Below are positions 1 through 8,602 of a stretch of DNA of 64,000 bases, piece after piece; within the stretch, counting starts at the first letter, position 1, and every line of letters starts with the position of its first letter. Source of the stretch: Phycisphaeraceae bacterium (GTDB lineage Bacteria; Planctomycetota; Phycisphaerae; Phycisphaerales; UBA1924); contig JAHBXH010000001.1 in the NCBI GenBank assembly GCA_019636555.1, positions 620,001 to 684,000 of the forward strand. The letters are read 5' to 3'. Below the pieces are notes generated by a model. That model was not told the origin of the DNA, did not search any database, and was given only the letters and a program-made list of their open reading frames with translations. The position numbers and the translations under genes are program-made.

Positions 1-1620
1 GATCTGCGGGGCGATACCGATTTGCCCGAGAAGCTGGTCGATGTCTCGGGCGATGTCGCGTGGGCCGCGGACGGACGGACGATCTTCTATACGACGCTCG
101 ACGAAGCGCACAGGCCGTACAAGCTCTTTCGGCATCTTGTCGCGACGGACCCCGCGGGGGATGCGCTGATCTATCACGAGAAGGACGACGCGTTTTTTCT
201 CAGCGTCGAACTCTCGCGCAGCCAGAAGTTCATCCTGATCAATTCATCGAGCAAAGACACGAGCGAGTGGCGGTTCTTGAACGCCCGTCTTGCGCAGAAC
301 AAGCCGACGATCATCCAGCCGCGCGAGAAGGGGCACGAATACTCGGTCGATCATCACGAGAATCGGTTCTTGATCCTGACCAACGACGGCGCGCCGAATT
401 TCCGTCTTGTCGAGGCGCCGATTTCTTCGCCGGGAATGGAATCGTGGCGCGAGCTCCTCCCGGGCAAGAGCGATGTCCTGCTCGAAAGCATCGAGGCGTT
501 CAAGTACTACCTTGTCGTCGTCTACCGTCAGGGCGGCTTGCCCCACATCGGAATCCGGAGCTACACCGGATTGAGCAAGGACATCCCGACAACCGAACCC
601 TCATACGTCATCGCCCCGGAACACAACCCGGAATACGACGTCAAGCACTTCCGTTACACGTACACCTCGCCGATCACGCCGTCCTCGATCTACACGATCG
701 ATATGGATTCAGGCGATACCAAGTTGCTCAAGCAGCAGCCCGTCATCGGGTACGATCCCTCGCTCTACGAGGTCGAGCTGCAGCAAGTAAAGGCCGCTGA
801 CGGGCAACTCGTGCCGCTGACGATCGCGTACAAAAAAGGGCTCGTGCGCACCGGAAACAGCCCCGCGCTTCTTTCGGGTTATTCCGCGTACGGGTTCTCC
901 GCCTGGCCGTCGTTCTCGAACGCGGAAGTCTCGTTGCTGGATCGCGGCTTTGTCCTGGCCGAGGCGCATTCACGCGGCGGCAGCGACAAGGGCCGCTCGT
1001 GGTACGAAGACGGCAAGCTCATGCACAAGAAGAACACCTTCAGCGATTTCATCTCATGTGCCGAGTATCTCATCGCAAATCAGTACACCTCGCCCGAGCA
1101 TCTCGCGATCCGCGGCGGATCTGCGGGTGGTCTGCTCATGGGCGCCGTCGCGACCATGCGCCCCGATCTCTTTGAAGTCGTCATCGCGGAAGTCCCGTTT
1201 GTGGATGTGATAAACACGATGCTCGATCGGACGCTGCCGCTGACCGTGACCGAATACGACGAGTGGGGGAATCCGGAAACGGACAAGGCGGCGTTCGACT
1301 ACATTCGCAGTTACTCGCCTTACGACAACACGCGCCCGGCCAAGTATCCGAACATGCTGCTCACCGGCGGGCTCAATGACCCGCGCGTCAGTTATTGGGA
1401 GCCGGCGAAATGGGCACAAAGACTCCGGGAGAACAACTCCGGTTCGAACGAAATTCTCTTCAAGGTCGAACTCGACGCCGGGCACGGCCACATGGCGGAT
1501 CGGTATGCCGCGCTCCACCAGGAAGCATTCGTGCAGGCCTTCATCCTGGATCGGCTGCATGTGCCCGAGCCCCAGGACCTCGTCAAGAAGGTGGAAGATC
1601 GCAAGAAGAAAAAGAAGTGA
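1..1620 (+). CDS. ptrB: Oligopeptidase B (S9 serine peptidase), 5' end outside window
   Basis: Prolyl-oligopeptidase-family serine peptidase that cleaves peptides after basic residues, probably in the cytoplasm. The frame is open from base 1, and the family is usually near 690 residues, so roughly the first 150 residues lie upstream of the window. A beta-propeller-type region is followed by the alpha/beta hydrolase domain. Counting from the TTG at base 22, the nucleophile is Ser367 in GGSAGG, the acid Asp453 in GGLNDPRV and the histidine His488 in DAGHGH. The oligopeptidase B signature SRGGSDKGR lies before the nucleophile. The protein ends in a lysine-rich tail. It faces the pirin gene, with a terminator hairpin between them. 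Confidence 0.93.
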   Translation, partial: DLRGDTDLPEKLVDVSGDVAWAADGRTIFYTTLDEAHRPYKLFRHLVATDPAGDALIYHEKDDAFFLSVELSRSQKFILINSSSKDTSEWRFLNARLAQNKPTIIQPREKGHEYSVDHHENRFLILTNDGAPNFRLVEAPISSPGMESWRELLPGKSDVLLESIEAFKYYLVVVYRQGGLPHIGIRSYTGLSKDIPTTEPSYVIAPEHNPEYDVKHFRYTYTSPITPSSIYTIDMDSGDTKLLKQQPVIGYDPSLYEVELQQVKAADGQLVPLTIAYKKGLVRTGNSPALLSGYSAYGFSAWPSFSNAEVSLLDRGFVLAEAHSRGGSDKGRSWYEDGKLMHKKNTFSDFISCAEYLIANQYTSPEHLAIRGGSAGGLLMGAVATMRPDLFEVVIAEVPFVDVINTMLDRTLPLTVTEYDEWGNPETDKAAFDYIRSYSPYDNTRPAKYPNMLLTGGLNDPRVSYWEPAKWAQRLRENNSGSNEILFKVELDAGHGHMADRYAALHQEAFVQAFILDRLHVPEPQDLVKKVEDRKKKKK

Positions 1621-1630
1621 CAAGGCGCAC

Positions 1631-1656
1631 AAAAAACCCCGTGGGATGCCACGGGG
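1631..1656 (-). terminator. Rho-independent terminator between convergent ptrB and pirin genes
   Basis: An 8-bp perfect stem (CCCCGTGG at 1637-1644, CCACGGGG at 1649-1656) encloses a 4-base loop. Six A residues precede it on the plus strand, which become a U tract on the minus strand. It fits the end of the minus-strand pirin gene best and may also serve the plus-strand peptidase. Confidence 0.8.
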
Positions 1657-1671
1657 TCTTTGCGAACTTGC

Positions 1672-2382
1672 TCAGGCCAGATCAAAGAGCAGAACTTCGG
1701 AAGGTGTCTTGCCGGTCAGGTTGATCTCGCCTTCGTTCTCGATGGATGCGCCGTCGCCCGTTTTCAATTCGTGCCCGTTCAGATCGACCGAGCCGTTGAC
1801 GACCTGCACATACGCGCCGCGTCCGGAAGCAAGTCGGTGCGAAACGCTCTTCCCCGGTGAAAGAAGAGTCGCGTACAGGTTCGCATCCTGATGAATTTTG
1901 AGCGGCGCGCTCCCCGACCGCCCCGAAACCAGGAGCGCGAGCTTGTCGCGTTTTTCTGAGTCGGGAACGTCGCGCTGTGCGTACGAGGGTTTGTGACCTT
2001 CCTTGTCGGGGAAAATCCAGATCTGCAGAAGGCGCATCGCCTCGGTCTTCGACGGATTGAACTCGCTGTGAGTCACGCCGGTTCCAGCGGACATGACCTG
2101 CACGCTGCCAGCGCCGCTCTCGTGGGCGTGTGTCCCGTCGTCACCCATCCAATCTTTGTGGGCGAGCCGCCCGTCCACGATGTAGGAGATGATCTCCATG
2201 TCCTCGTGCGGGTGGGGTTCGAATCCGCCGCCGCCGGCGACGAAGTCGTCGTTGATCACGCGAAGCGTGCGGAAATTGGTATTCGCCCGGTCGATGTAGC
2301 GGCCAAAGCTGAAAGAGTGCCATGAGTCCAGCCAGCCCCACTTCGTGTGGCCGCGTGTGTTTGCTTCTCGAATCCTGATCAT
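1672..2382 (-). CDS. Pirin family protein
   Basis: Bicupin of the pirin/YhhW family; some members are quercetin 2,3-dioxygenases, others are redox or transcription cofactors. The protein has 236 residues, the normal family length. The metal site of the N-terminal cupin is visible: His57 and His59 in PHPHEDME, then His105 and Glu107 in GVTHSE. The N-terminal W-LDSWHSFSFG segment is typical of the family. The ATG is preceded by an AGGA ribosome site. No neighbouring gene points to a specific substrate, so the reaction is left open. Confidence 0.92.
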   Translation of the reverse strand: MIRIREANTRGHTKWGWLDSWHSFSFGRYIDRANTNFRTLRVINDDFVAGGGGFEPHPHEDMEIISYIVDGRLAHKDWMGDDGTHAHESGAGSVQVMSAGTGVTHSEFNPSKTEAMRLLQIWIFPDKEGHKPSYAQRDVPDSEKRDKLALLVSGRSGSAPLKIHQDANLYATLLSPGKSVSHRLASGRGAYVQVVNGSVDLNGHELKTGDGASIENEGEINLTGKTPSEVLLFDLA

Positions 2383-2684
2383 GAATCGTCCTGTCTGGAG
2401 CTTGTTCCTTCCGGCGAATCCGGTTGGCCGGCTCCTGAGGAACTTGGATGAATTGCGGGCGTTATCGATGCGGCTTGGGCAGCCGAAAAAGTCCTATAAC
2501 CACAGATTGACCTTGGGTAGGTTTCCGCTTGATCAGCAGACTTCCGGAATTGTTAGCACACGCAAACAAATCTAAAATCACGTGAAACAAAGAGCGATCC
2601 GCTCCGTAGTATCTCTTGGTGACGCACGACCGAGCCGCGCTCCCTGGAGGGAAACTCGCGGCCAACGGGGTTGTGAGAGCAGCC
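2383..2684. other. Divergent intergenic region
   Basis: About 300 bases between the start of the pirin gene and the exported-protein gene. It should hold both promoters. No convincing conserved -35/-10 pair, RNA or reading frame with coding character was seen; the short open frames here have no recognisable similarity. Confidence 0.4.
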
Positions 2685-3797
2685 ATGAACAGTCAAGTCG
2701 AGTTGTCCCGTTCCGGCGAAAGCACGCGCAAGCCGAGCGGACCTTCCACAGGTCGCGTGCTTCTTGCCTGCGCTGGTATGGCTTTGCTGGCTCCGCTCGC
2801 GCTCGCGGGTGGCAGATCGAGCTGGGGCGTTTCCGTCGGGGTCGCCAGCGGCGGCACGTTTGTCGGTGGCAGCTACAGCAGCGGCTTCTACGGTGGTCGC
2901 GGTTATGGTGGTTCCGGCTGGGCGGGACGCGGATGGGGCGGACCAGGTTACTGCGCGCCAGTCGCGCGGCCTTACTGCGCACCGATTGCCCGCCCGTATT
3001 GCGCGCCGGTCGTCCGGCCGTACTGCGGCCCGAGTTACTACTCGCGCCCTTACTACTACTCGGGCTACCGCCCGTATTGCCCGCCGGTGGTCGCGCCTTG
3101 CGTGCCCGCGTATCTACCCCCGGTCGTCGTCGCGCCGAACACGTATCTTGTGGATCGCCCGGCTGTGAGTGTGGGTGTCGGCGTTGCCGGAAGCAGCGGC
3201 GCGGGCTACTTCTCTTATGCGTCCGCGCCGGTCGTGACGACGGCAGTGACCGAACAGGTTTACGCGGCCCCGGTTGTGCAGCCGGTCGTGTATTCATCCC
3301 CGTCGCAGGTGGTGACTTTTGTGAACCCGAATCCGACGACGGTGATTCAGACCGCGCCGCAGCAAGCTCCTCAGCCCGCGCCCGTGATGCAGCAGTCTCA
3401 GCAGGCGCCGACGATTTTCCAATCCGCCGGCGCATCGGGCGCCATGGACCGCGGCCAAACCGCGACTTCCATCGTCAGCATCGTGAAAGCCGAGCAAGGC
3501 GACGCGCGCGCGAATGCCGCGGAGTCGTTCTTGGGCAAGACCCCCGCGCAAGCGTGGGCAGTCGTTTTTGAAGGTGTGCAGGAAGTCGGCGGCGCCAAGG
3601 AAATTCGTTGCCGCCCGATTGACTCGTTGAGCAGCGGATACAAGCCGACGATTATCGTGCGCGGCGCGGGCGATTCGAACACTCCGCCGCGGCAGAGCCG
3701 GGGCTATGTGACAGGCCGGCTTTCGGCGATCAGTGTGGACGATCCGGCGTATCCGGGCGGGCTGCTGGTGATCGATGACGGCTGGTTGAAGTGGTAA
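2685..3797 (+). CDS. Exported Gly/Tyr/Pro-rich repeat protein of unknown function
   Basis: A 370-residue protein not assigned to a family. The ATG at 2685 is preferred over a TTG at 2616 because it leaves a normal signal peptide: a basic stretch, a hydrophobic run LLACAGMALLAPLALA, then mature protein. The mature part begins with a Gly/Tyr/Ser-rich segment, followed by repeats of the type PYCAP(V/I)xRPYC (about residues 86-130) that place cysteines at regular spacing, then a Tyr/Pro-rich stretch, a Gln-rich linker and a C-terminal domain of about 115 residues ending VIDDGWLKW. The composition suggests an envelope or surface protein. The cysteines could form disulfides outside the cytoplasm; this is inference. 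Confidence 0.75.
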   Translation: MNSQVELSRSGESTRKPSGPSTGRVLLACAGMALLAPLALAGGRSSWGVSVGVASGGTFVGGSYSSGFYGGRGYGGSGWAGRGWGGPGYCAPVARPYCAPIARPYCAPVVRPYCGPSYYSRPYYYSGYRPYCPPVVAPCVPAYLPPVVVAPNTYLVDRPAVSVGVGVAGSSGAGYFSYASAPVVTTAVTEQVYAAPVVQPVVYSSPSQVVTFVNPNPTTVIQTAPQQAPQPAPVMQQSQQAPTIFQSAGASGAMDRGQTATSIVSIVKAEQGDARANAAESFLGKTPAQAWAVVFEGVQEVGGAKEIRCRPIDSLSSGYKPTIIVRGAGDSNTPPRQSRGYVTGRLSAISVDDPAYPGGLLVIDDGWLKW

Positions 3798-3914
3798 TTC
3801 TGTTCGTCACGTTCTCGTGAGGAAAGCTAAATCCAAGGAATGAGATGAAAGCCCGAAGCGCGACGTGACGAACACAAGTTTTCTTCGTGCGTATGTTCGC
3901 GCGAGTTTCTGACA

Positions 3915-3949
3915 CGCCCGGCGGTTCTCTCGACCCGCCGGGCGTTTTT
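3915..3949 (+). terminator. Rho-independent terminator of the exported repeat protein gene
   Basis: A 10-bp perfect GC stem (CGCCCGGCGG at 3915-3924 and its complement at 3935-3944), a 10-base loop and a run of five T at 3945-3949. It ends the plus-strand gene just before the converging glycosyltransferase gene stops at 3954. Confidence 0.88.
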
Positions 3950-3953
3950 GCTG

Positions 3954-5636
3954 TTATTGCGACCGGTGTGCGACGAGCAGATCGCAGAATTCCCGGAGCG
4001 CGCCTTTGCCGCCATCGTGAGAGAGAACGAGCGCGTCCGAACGATTGAGGCGCGGCAGGACGTCCGCGTGGACATCGGCCACGAGAACGGGAAGGCCGAC
4101 CCACGAAAGCGGGCCGAGGTCGTTGGTGTCGTTTCCGATGTACGCGATCTGGCGGGCAGAGAGGCCGCGATCGCCCGCGAGTTTTTGGAGCGCCGGGAGT
4201 TTGTCCTCGATCCCCTGGAGGAAGTCGAGCTTGAGTTTGCGGCAGCGCGCGCCGACAACCGGGTTGATTTCTTTGCTCAGCACGAAGATCGGCATGCCGG
4301 ATTTGCGGAGCATATCAAGCCCCATGCCGTCTCCCCGCGAGCAGAAGACCGCTTCGGATCCGTCTTGATTCGTGAGGACGCGGTTGTCGGTGAAAACGCC
4401 GTCAAAATCGCAGACGAGAAGGCGGATTTCGGAGAGGCGGGAGACCGGATTGGGACGGGCGCGGGCGCTGGCGTGCGCGAGAGAGTGTGCCACGAGATGG
4501 CGCGGCGCGACGTGTTCGATCGTGAGCTGGGAGTGAATAAACCGGGCCGCGCCGGCGCCGAGCGTCTGTCTCCAGTCTTCGTCCTGAAGCAGGCCCTCGA
4601 TCGTCTGCGCGAAGGCTTCGGGCTCGGGCTGCACGCGGATTCCGGTCACGCCGGTCTGCACAAGATCGCGCAAGCCCCGGATATCGGCGACGACAATCGG
4701 CGCGCCGGTGCTCATGGCATCGAGCAGCGCACGCGGCTGATTCTCGAGCGCGGAAGCATCGACATAGAGCGTGCACTTCGACATCGATTCCAGCACGCGC
4801 GCGTGGCTGATCCAACCTTGAAAAATCGCGTTCACGCCCAATTCGCTCGCGAGCCCACGCAGGGCCTGCCCCTGATCGCCCTCGCCGACGATTTCGATCG
4901 TTACCTCGCGGCACAACGGATCGGGGAGCATCGACACCGCGCGAAGCAGAATGTCCACGCGCTTGCGGGAGATCAGCGGGCCGCAATAGAGAATGTGGTT
5001 CTTTGCGCGCGTTACCTCGGTGAGTTCGCGGGGGGTGAGCACATGGCCCGGCACCACGGCGCTGCGCATCGCGTTGAGCGAATTGCGCCAGCACAGGTCG
5101 TCGACCATGGATTCGGTCGTGCCGATAACAAGGTCGCAGCAGCGGAGGAGACGCGATTCCAATGCCGCGGCATCGGAAGCTTCTCTGGAATCGCCACCCG
5201 GATCGTGTGCGAGAAAGCGCGAAGGAATCGACGCGCCGCGTGCGACCAGCGCGGTCTGCACGCCGGCAAGCCGAAGCCGCGCCGCGATCGAGATCGGAGC
5301 CTGGCCGGCCAAGAGGTCGTCGGTCACAACCGTCGCGGAGTTGATTCCGTTCGAGATGCGATCGATGGCCCGAGTCAGGCTCGCACTGTCCGCGGCGTCA
5401 ACCGCGACAATCTCGGCGTTGAACCCGGCGCGATCTGCGAGTTTCTGATCTTCGTCGCCGGTCGCGGTCACGAGAAAAAGCTTGCGGTAACCGGAAGCGA
5501 GCGCCCAGTAGAGCGCGAGTTCGCGATCGAGCGTTCCTGTCTGGGCCCAGTAGCGGAGGGAGTGAGTCCGGCCCATCACAACGACAAGGGCGTCGGCAAT
5601 CAATTGGGTTTCGAGGTTGGAAGGCGCGTGATTCAT
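3954..5636 (-). CDS. GT4 glycosyltransferase fused to KdsC-like HAD phosphatase
   Basis: A 560-residue fusion. The N-terminal half is a glycosyltransferase-B fold with a GT4-type donor-binding region: GPLISRKRVDILLRA, EIVGEGDQG, and the ALENQPRALLDAMSTGAP segment that corresponds to the EExxG(x)P region of the family. The C-terminal about 155 residues form a type C0 HAD phosphatase like KdsC: DFDGVFTD with Asp410 and Asp412, VLSKE, and AYIGNDTNDL. KdsC hydrolyses 3-deoxy-octulosonate 8-phosphate. The combination suggests a surface-glycan step, but the sugar is unknown. The ATG at 5636 was chosen because upstream extension would run into the divergent gene. Confidence 0.85.
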   Translation of the reverse strand: MNHAPSNLETQLIADALVVVMGRTHSLRYWAQTGTLDRELALYWALASGYRKLFLVTATGDEDQKLADRAGFNAEIVAVDAADSASLTRAIDRISNGINSATVVTDDLLAGQAPISIAARLRLAGVQTALVARGASIPSRFLAHDPGGDSREASDAAALESRLLRCCDLVIGTTESMVDDLCWRNSLNAMRSAVVPGHVLTPRELTEVTRAKNHILYCGPLISRKRVDILLRAVSMLPDPLCREVTIEIVGEGDQGQALRGLASELGVNAIFQGWISHARVLESMSKCTLYVDASALENQPRALLDAMSTGAPIVVADIRGLRDLVQTGVTGIRVQPEPEAFAQTIEGLLQDEDWRQTLGAGAARFIHSQLTIEHVAPRHLVAHSLAHASARARPNPVSRLSEIRLLVCDFDGVFTDNRVLTNQDGSEAVFCSRGDGMGLDMLRKSGMPIFVLSKEINPVVGARCRKLKLDFLQGIEDKLPALQKLAGDRGLSARQIAYIGNDTNDLGPLSWVGLPVLVADVHADVLPRLNRSDALVLSHDGGKGALREFCDLLVAHRSQ

Positions 5637-5770
5637 GTCGGACGAATCGCAATCTCTTGGAATATCGGAAGTTGGGGTGGGGGGTGGCAAGCCGGGTTCG
5701 GTGCTTCCCGGCGCTTTCACCAGAGTGGAAAGTTCCTCAGGTGGGGCGTCGAAAGTGCCGATAACCAGAC

Positions 5771-7486
5771 GTGAGCGTAACCGACCCCAGCCGTTTCGGC
5801 CACTTCGCAACACCCCCCGCCGACACCGCTTTCTCGCATGAAGAAAAGAGAGTCTGGCCGTCGTTCGTGCGAGGAATCGTGTCGCGCGAGCAATTGACGA
5901 CTCTGCGCGCGATGCTGCGCGAGGCGGGCCTGCGGCTGGTCCAATGCCACGGCTGCTTCGACATCGTGCATCCAGGCCATATTCGCCACCTTCGTCAGGC
6001 CAAGAGCCTCGGCGATGTGCTGCTGGTGAGCATCACCGGCGACGACACGATGAAGAAGGGAACCGGGCGTCCGCTCATCCCGCAGGAACTCCGCGCCGAC
6101 AACCTCGCGGCACTCGACTTTGTCGACTTTGTGTTCATCGAACCCGGTCCAACGGCGACGGACCTGCTCGACTGGGTACAGCCGGACGTGTACGTCAAGG
6201 GCAAGGAATACGAGTTCAACAACGATCCGCGATTTCAGATTGAGCGCTCGACCGTTGAGCGCCACGGCGGACGCGTTGTGTTCAGTTCCGGCGACGTCGT
6301 GTTCTCGTCGAGTGCGCTGATCGCCGCGATGGAGCAGTCGGTCGATCCGTTCCACGCGCGTCTCGCGCAACTCACGCAGACGCCCGAACTGGAGCTTGGA
6401 GCGCTCGGTGAAGCGCTCGGCCAGATCCGCGGCAAGCGACTCCTCGTTGTGGGCGAGTCGATCGTTGATACCTACACAATGTGCGATCGGCCGGATGTGG
6501 CCGGCGAAAGCCCGGTTATGACTCTTCGCCCGCTCGAACAGCGCCGGTACGACGGTGGCGCCGCGATCATCGCGAGACACGCCGCGGCACTCGGCGCGCA
6601 TCCCGTTCTGGTTACGGCGATCCCCGAGAGCGCAGAGGGGCGCTCCCTGGCGGCGCGGCTGAGCGCGGAGGGAATCGAGGTGCGCTCACTCCCCCTCGGC
6701 GGGCGATTGCCGGAAAAACAGCGATTCCTCGTCGGCACGCAGAAAGTGGTGAAGATCGATCAGGTCGAGCCGTATGTCCTCGACGCGGCGCAGCAGCGCG
6801 CGCTCGCGGCGATTGCCGCGGACGCGGCGCGGCCCGCGTGCGACGTTGCGATCATCGCCGATTTCGGGCTCGGGCTGTTCACGCCGACGCTGACGACCGA
6901 GTTGTGCGAGTTGCTCCGCCCGCTCGCACGCGTAATGAGCGGCGACGTGAGCGGCCGGCGATCGAACCTGCTGGCGATGCGCGGGATGGACCTTCTCTGT
7001 CCGAGCGAGAACGAGCTGCGCGACGCGACGAGACAATTGAGCGAAGGGCTTCCTGCCGCGACATGGACTTTGCTGGAGGCGACACGCTCGAGGAACGCGA
7101 TCGTGACGCTGGGGGGCGATGGGCTCATCGCGTTCGATCATCTCACCGGGACGAACGACGCGAAAACGGAAGACGGTTCGTTTTCGCGGCGGTTGCGCAG
7201 CGAGCACGTGCCCGCGCTTGCGCCGGTGGCGCTCGATGCGCTCGGTTGTGGTGACGCCCTCCTCACGACCGCTTCGCTTGCGCTCACTACGGGCTGCGGG
7301 CTGCTTCCTGCGGCGTTCCTCGGCGCGTGTGCCGCGAGCGTGCAGGTGCAGCGGCTCGGAAACCTCCCGGTCTCGACGAGCGAGATCCGCAAAGTGGCGA
7401 CGCGTGTGCACGGCGCGCACCTGACGTTTGCAACGCCCGAAGCGCTCGAAGCGCGCGGGCTCGGCTCGCGCAGAGCGGTGGGGTGA
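5771..7486 (+). CDS. Bifunctional nucleotidyltransferase / PfkB sugar kinase (HldE-like, reversed order)
   Basis: The N-terminal domain (about residues 50-195) is a RfaE2-type cytidylyltransferase fold with CHGCFDIVHPGH carrying the HxGH motif and a later VKGKEYE. The C-terminal domain (about 215-555) is a PfkB kinase of the heptokinase type: GGAAIIARHAAALG, DFGLGLF and the catalytic LGCGDAL with Asp495. In E. coli HldE the kinase comes first; here the order is swapped. The likely role is phosphorylation and nucleotide activation of a heptose-like sugar for surface glycan. The GTG at 5771 is used; a GTG at 5879 preceded by GAGG is an alternative. A GT2 gene follows after 6 bases. Confidence 0.85.
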   Translation: MSVTDPSRFGHFATPPADTAFSHEEKRVWPSFVRGIVSREQLTTLRAMLREAGLRLVQCHGCFDIVHPGHIRHLRQAKSLGDVLLVSITGDDTMKKGTGRPLIPQELRADNLAALDFVDFVFIEPGPTATDLLDWVQPDVYVKGKEYEFNNDPRFQIERSTVERHGGRVVFSSGDVVFSSSALIAAMEQSVDPFHARLAQLTQTPELELGALGEALGQIRGKRLLVVGESIVDTYTMCDRPDVAGESPVMTLRPLEQRRYDGGAAIIARHAAALGAHPVLVTAIPESAEGRSLAARLSAEGIEVRSLPLGGRLPEKQRFLVGTQKVVKIDQVEPYVLDAAQQRALAAIAADAARPACDVAIIADFGLGLFTPTLTTELCELLRPLARVMSGDVSGRRSNLLAMRGMDLLCPSENELRDATRQLSEGLPAATWTLLEATRSRNAIVTLGGDGLIAFDHLTGTNDAKTEDGSFSRRLRSEHVPALAPVALDALGCGDALLTTASLALTTGCGLLPAAFLGACAASVQVQRLGNLPVSTSEIRKVATRVHGAHLTFATPEALEARGLGSRRAVG

Positions 7487-7492
7487 GGCGAG

Positions 7493-8599
7493 ATGATCAC
7501 GTACGTTCTGCCAACCCGCGATCGCCCCGAGATCCTGCGCGAAACACTTCATGCAATCGAAGCGCTCGGGGCTCATCCGGGCGGAGCGGAGATCATCGTG
7601 GCCGACAACGCATCGGCATCGCCGGTGCGATTGCCGCGAACGCTCGCGAATGGCATTTTGATCGACGTGGTGCGCCGGCCTCACAATGAAGGCGCCGCGG
7701 CACGGAATTTCGCGGCGCTGCACGCCGACCCCGCGAGCGACTGGATCGTCATGCTCGACGATGACTCGCACCCGCTCGACCTTCGGTTCGTCGAGCGTCT
7801 GGCCCATCAGCCTCGCGATGTGGGCGCGATCAGCGCGGATATTTTCCTGGGCTCGAGCGCGACTGCCATCGCCGGGCGTGAGCAGGGCGGCTTACCCGAA
7901 GTCTTCATCGGCTGCGGCGTCGCGTTGCGCCGCTCGCTTTTCTCATCGCTCGGCGGCTACGACCACACATTCAACTACTACGCGGAGGAGTACGACCTTG
8001 CGGCGCGCATGCTTCTGGCGGGCTATCGCGTCGTTTTCGATTCCGCGTTCCGCGTGCTGCACCGGAAAGTGACGGCGGGGCGCGAAATGAACACGATCCT
8101 CGCGCGACTGGTCCGCAACAACGGATGGGTGATGCAGCGGTATGCGCCCGAGGAAATCCGGGGCGGGCAATTGCGGGCGACCTGCCGCAGATATCGTGCG
8201 ATTGCTGAAAACGAAAACGCCCGTCGCGGTTTTCGGGCCGGTTTGCACGAACTGCGTGCAACGATTCGCAACCAGCCGCGCCGCGCGATGAACAACGAAC
8301 TCTGGCGGCGCTTTACGGGTCGTGCCGCGGCGCGCGACGGGCTCGCCTGGAATCTCTCGCTCCGCGGCGTGCGCACCGCGGCGCTCGTTGAAGAGGGAAA
8401 GAACGCGAACGAGATTCGCACGGCGCTTCGCGAATTGGGGATCGCGGAAGTGCAGGACGCCCGGGCGGAGGCGCTGGTGATCGGCACGCTCTCACCGGGG
8501 CCGATGCTGGATGCCGCAGCAAAGCACGCTCACGACCCGCGGGTGGTGATGCCGTGGATATGCGGTAGCGCGGCGGGAGTTTTTTCAAACGCGGCTTGA
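7493..8599 (+). CDS. Glycosyltransferase family 2
   Basis: A GT-A fold transferase of 368 residues. The N-terminal strand VLPTRDRP binds the nucleotide, ADNAS follows, and the metal-binding DDD is at residues 89-91 (VMLDDDSH). The acceptor-side acidic motif is in YAEEYDLAARM. About 100 C-terminal residues after the catalytic domain show no recognised family. The ATG is 6 bases after the stop of the sugar kinase, with a GAGG site overlapping that stop, so the two are probably one operon making and using an activated sugar. Acceptor and donor cannot be read from the sequence. Confidence 0.88.
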   Translation: MITYVLPTRDRPEILRETLHAIEALGAHPGGAEIIVADNASASPVRLPRTLANGILIDVVRRPHNEGAAARNFAALHADPASDWIVMLDDDSHPLDLRFVERLAHQPRDVGAISADIFLGSSATAIAGREQGGLPEVFIGCGVALRRSLFSSLGGYDHTFNYYAEEYDLAARMLLAGYRVVFDSAFRVLHRKVTAGREMNTILARLVRNNGWVMQRYAPEEIRGGQLRATCRRYRAIAENENARRGFRAGLHELRATIRNQPRRAMNNELWRRFTGRAAARDGLAWNLSLRGVRTAALVEEGKNANEIRTALRELGIAEVQDARAEALVIGTLSPGPMLDAAAKHAHDPRVVMPWICGSAAGVFSNAA

Positions 8600-8602
8600 T
8601 TG

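Noticed and set aside
2345-2575. Open frame of 76 codons before the exported repeat protein
   Set aside because: No similarity or ribosome site; it overlaps the start of the pirin gene and the promoter region.
5637-5813. N-terminal extension of the GT4-KdsC fusion on the minus strand
   Set aside because: The extension overlaps the start of the divergent sugar-kinase gene and shows Pro/Ser-rich non-domain sequence. The ATG at 5636 fits better.
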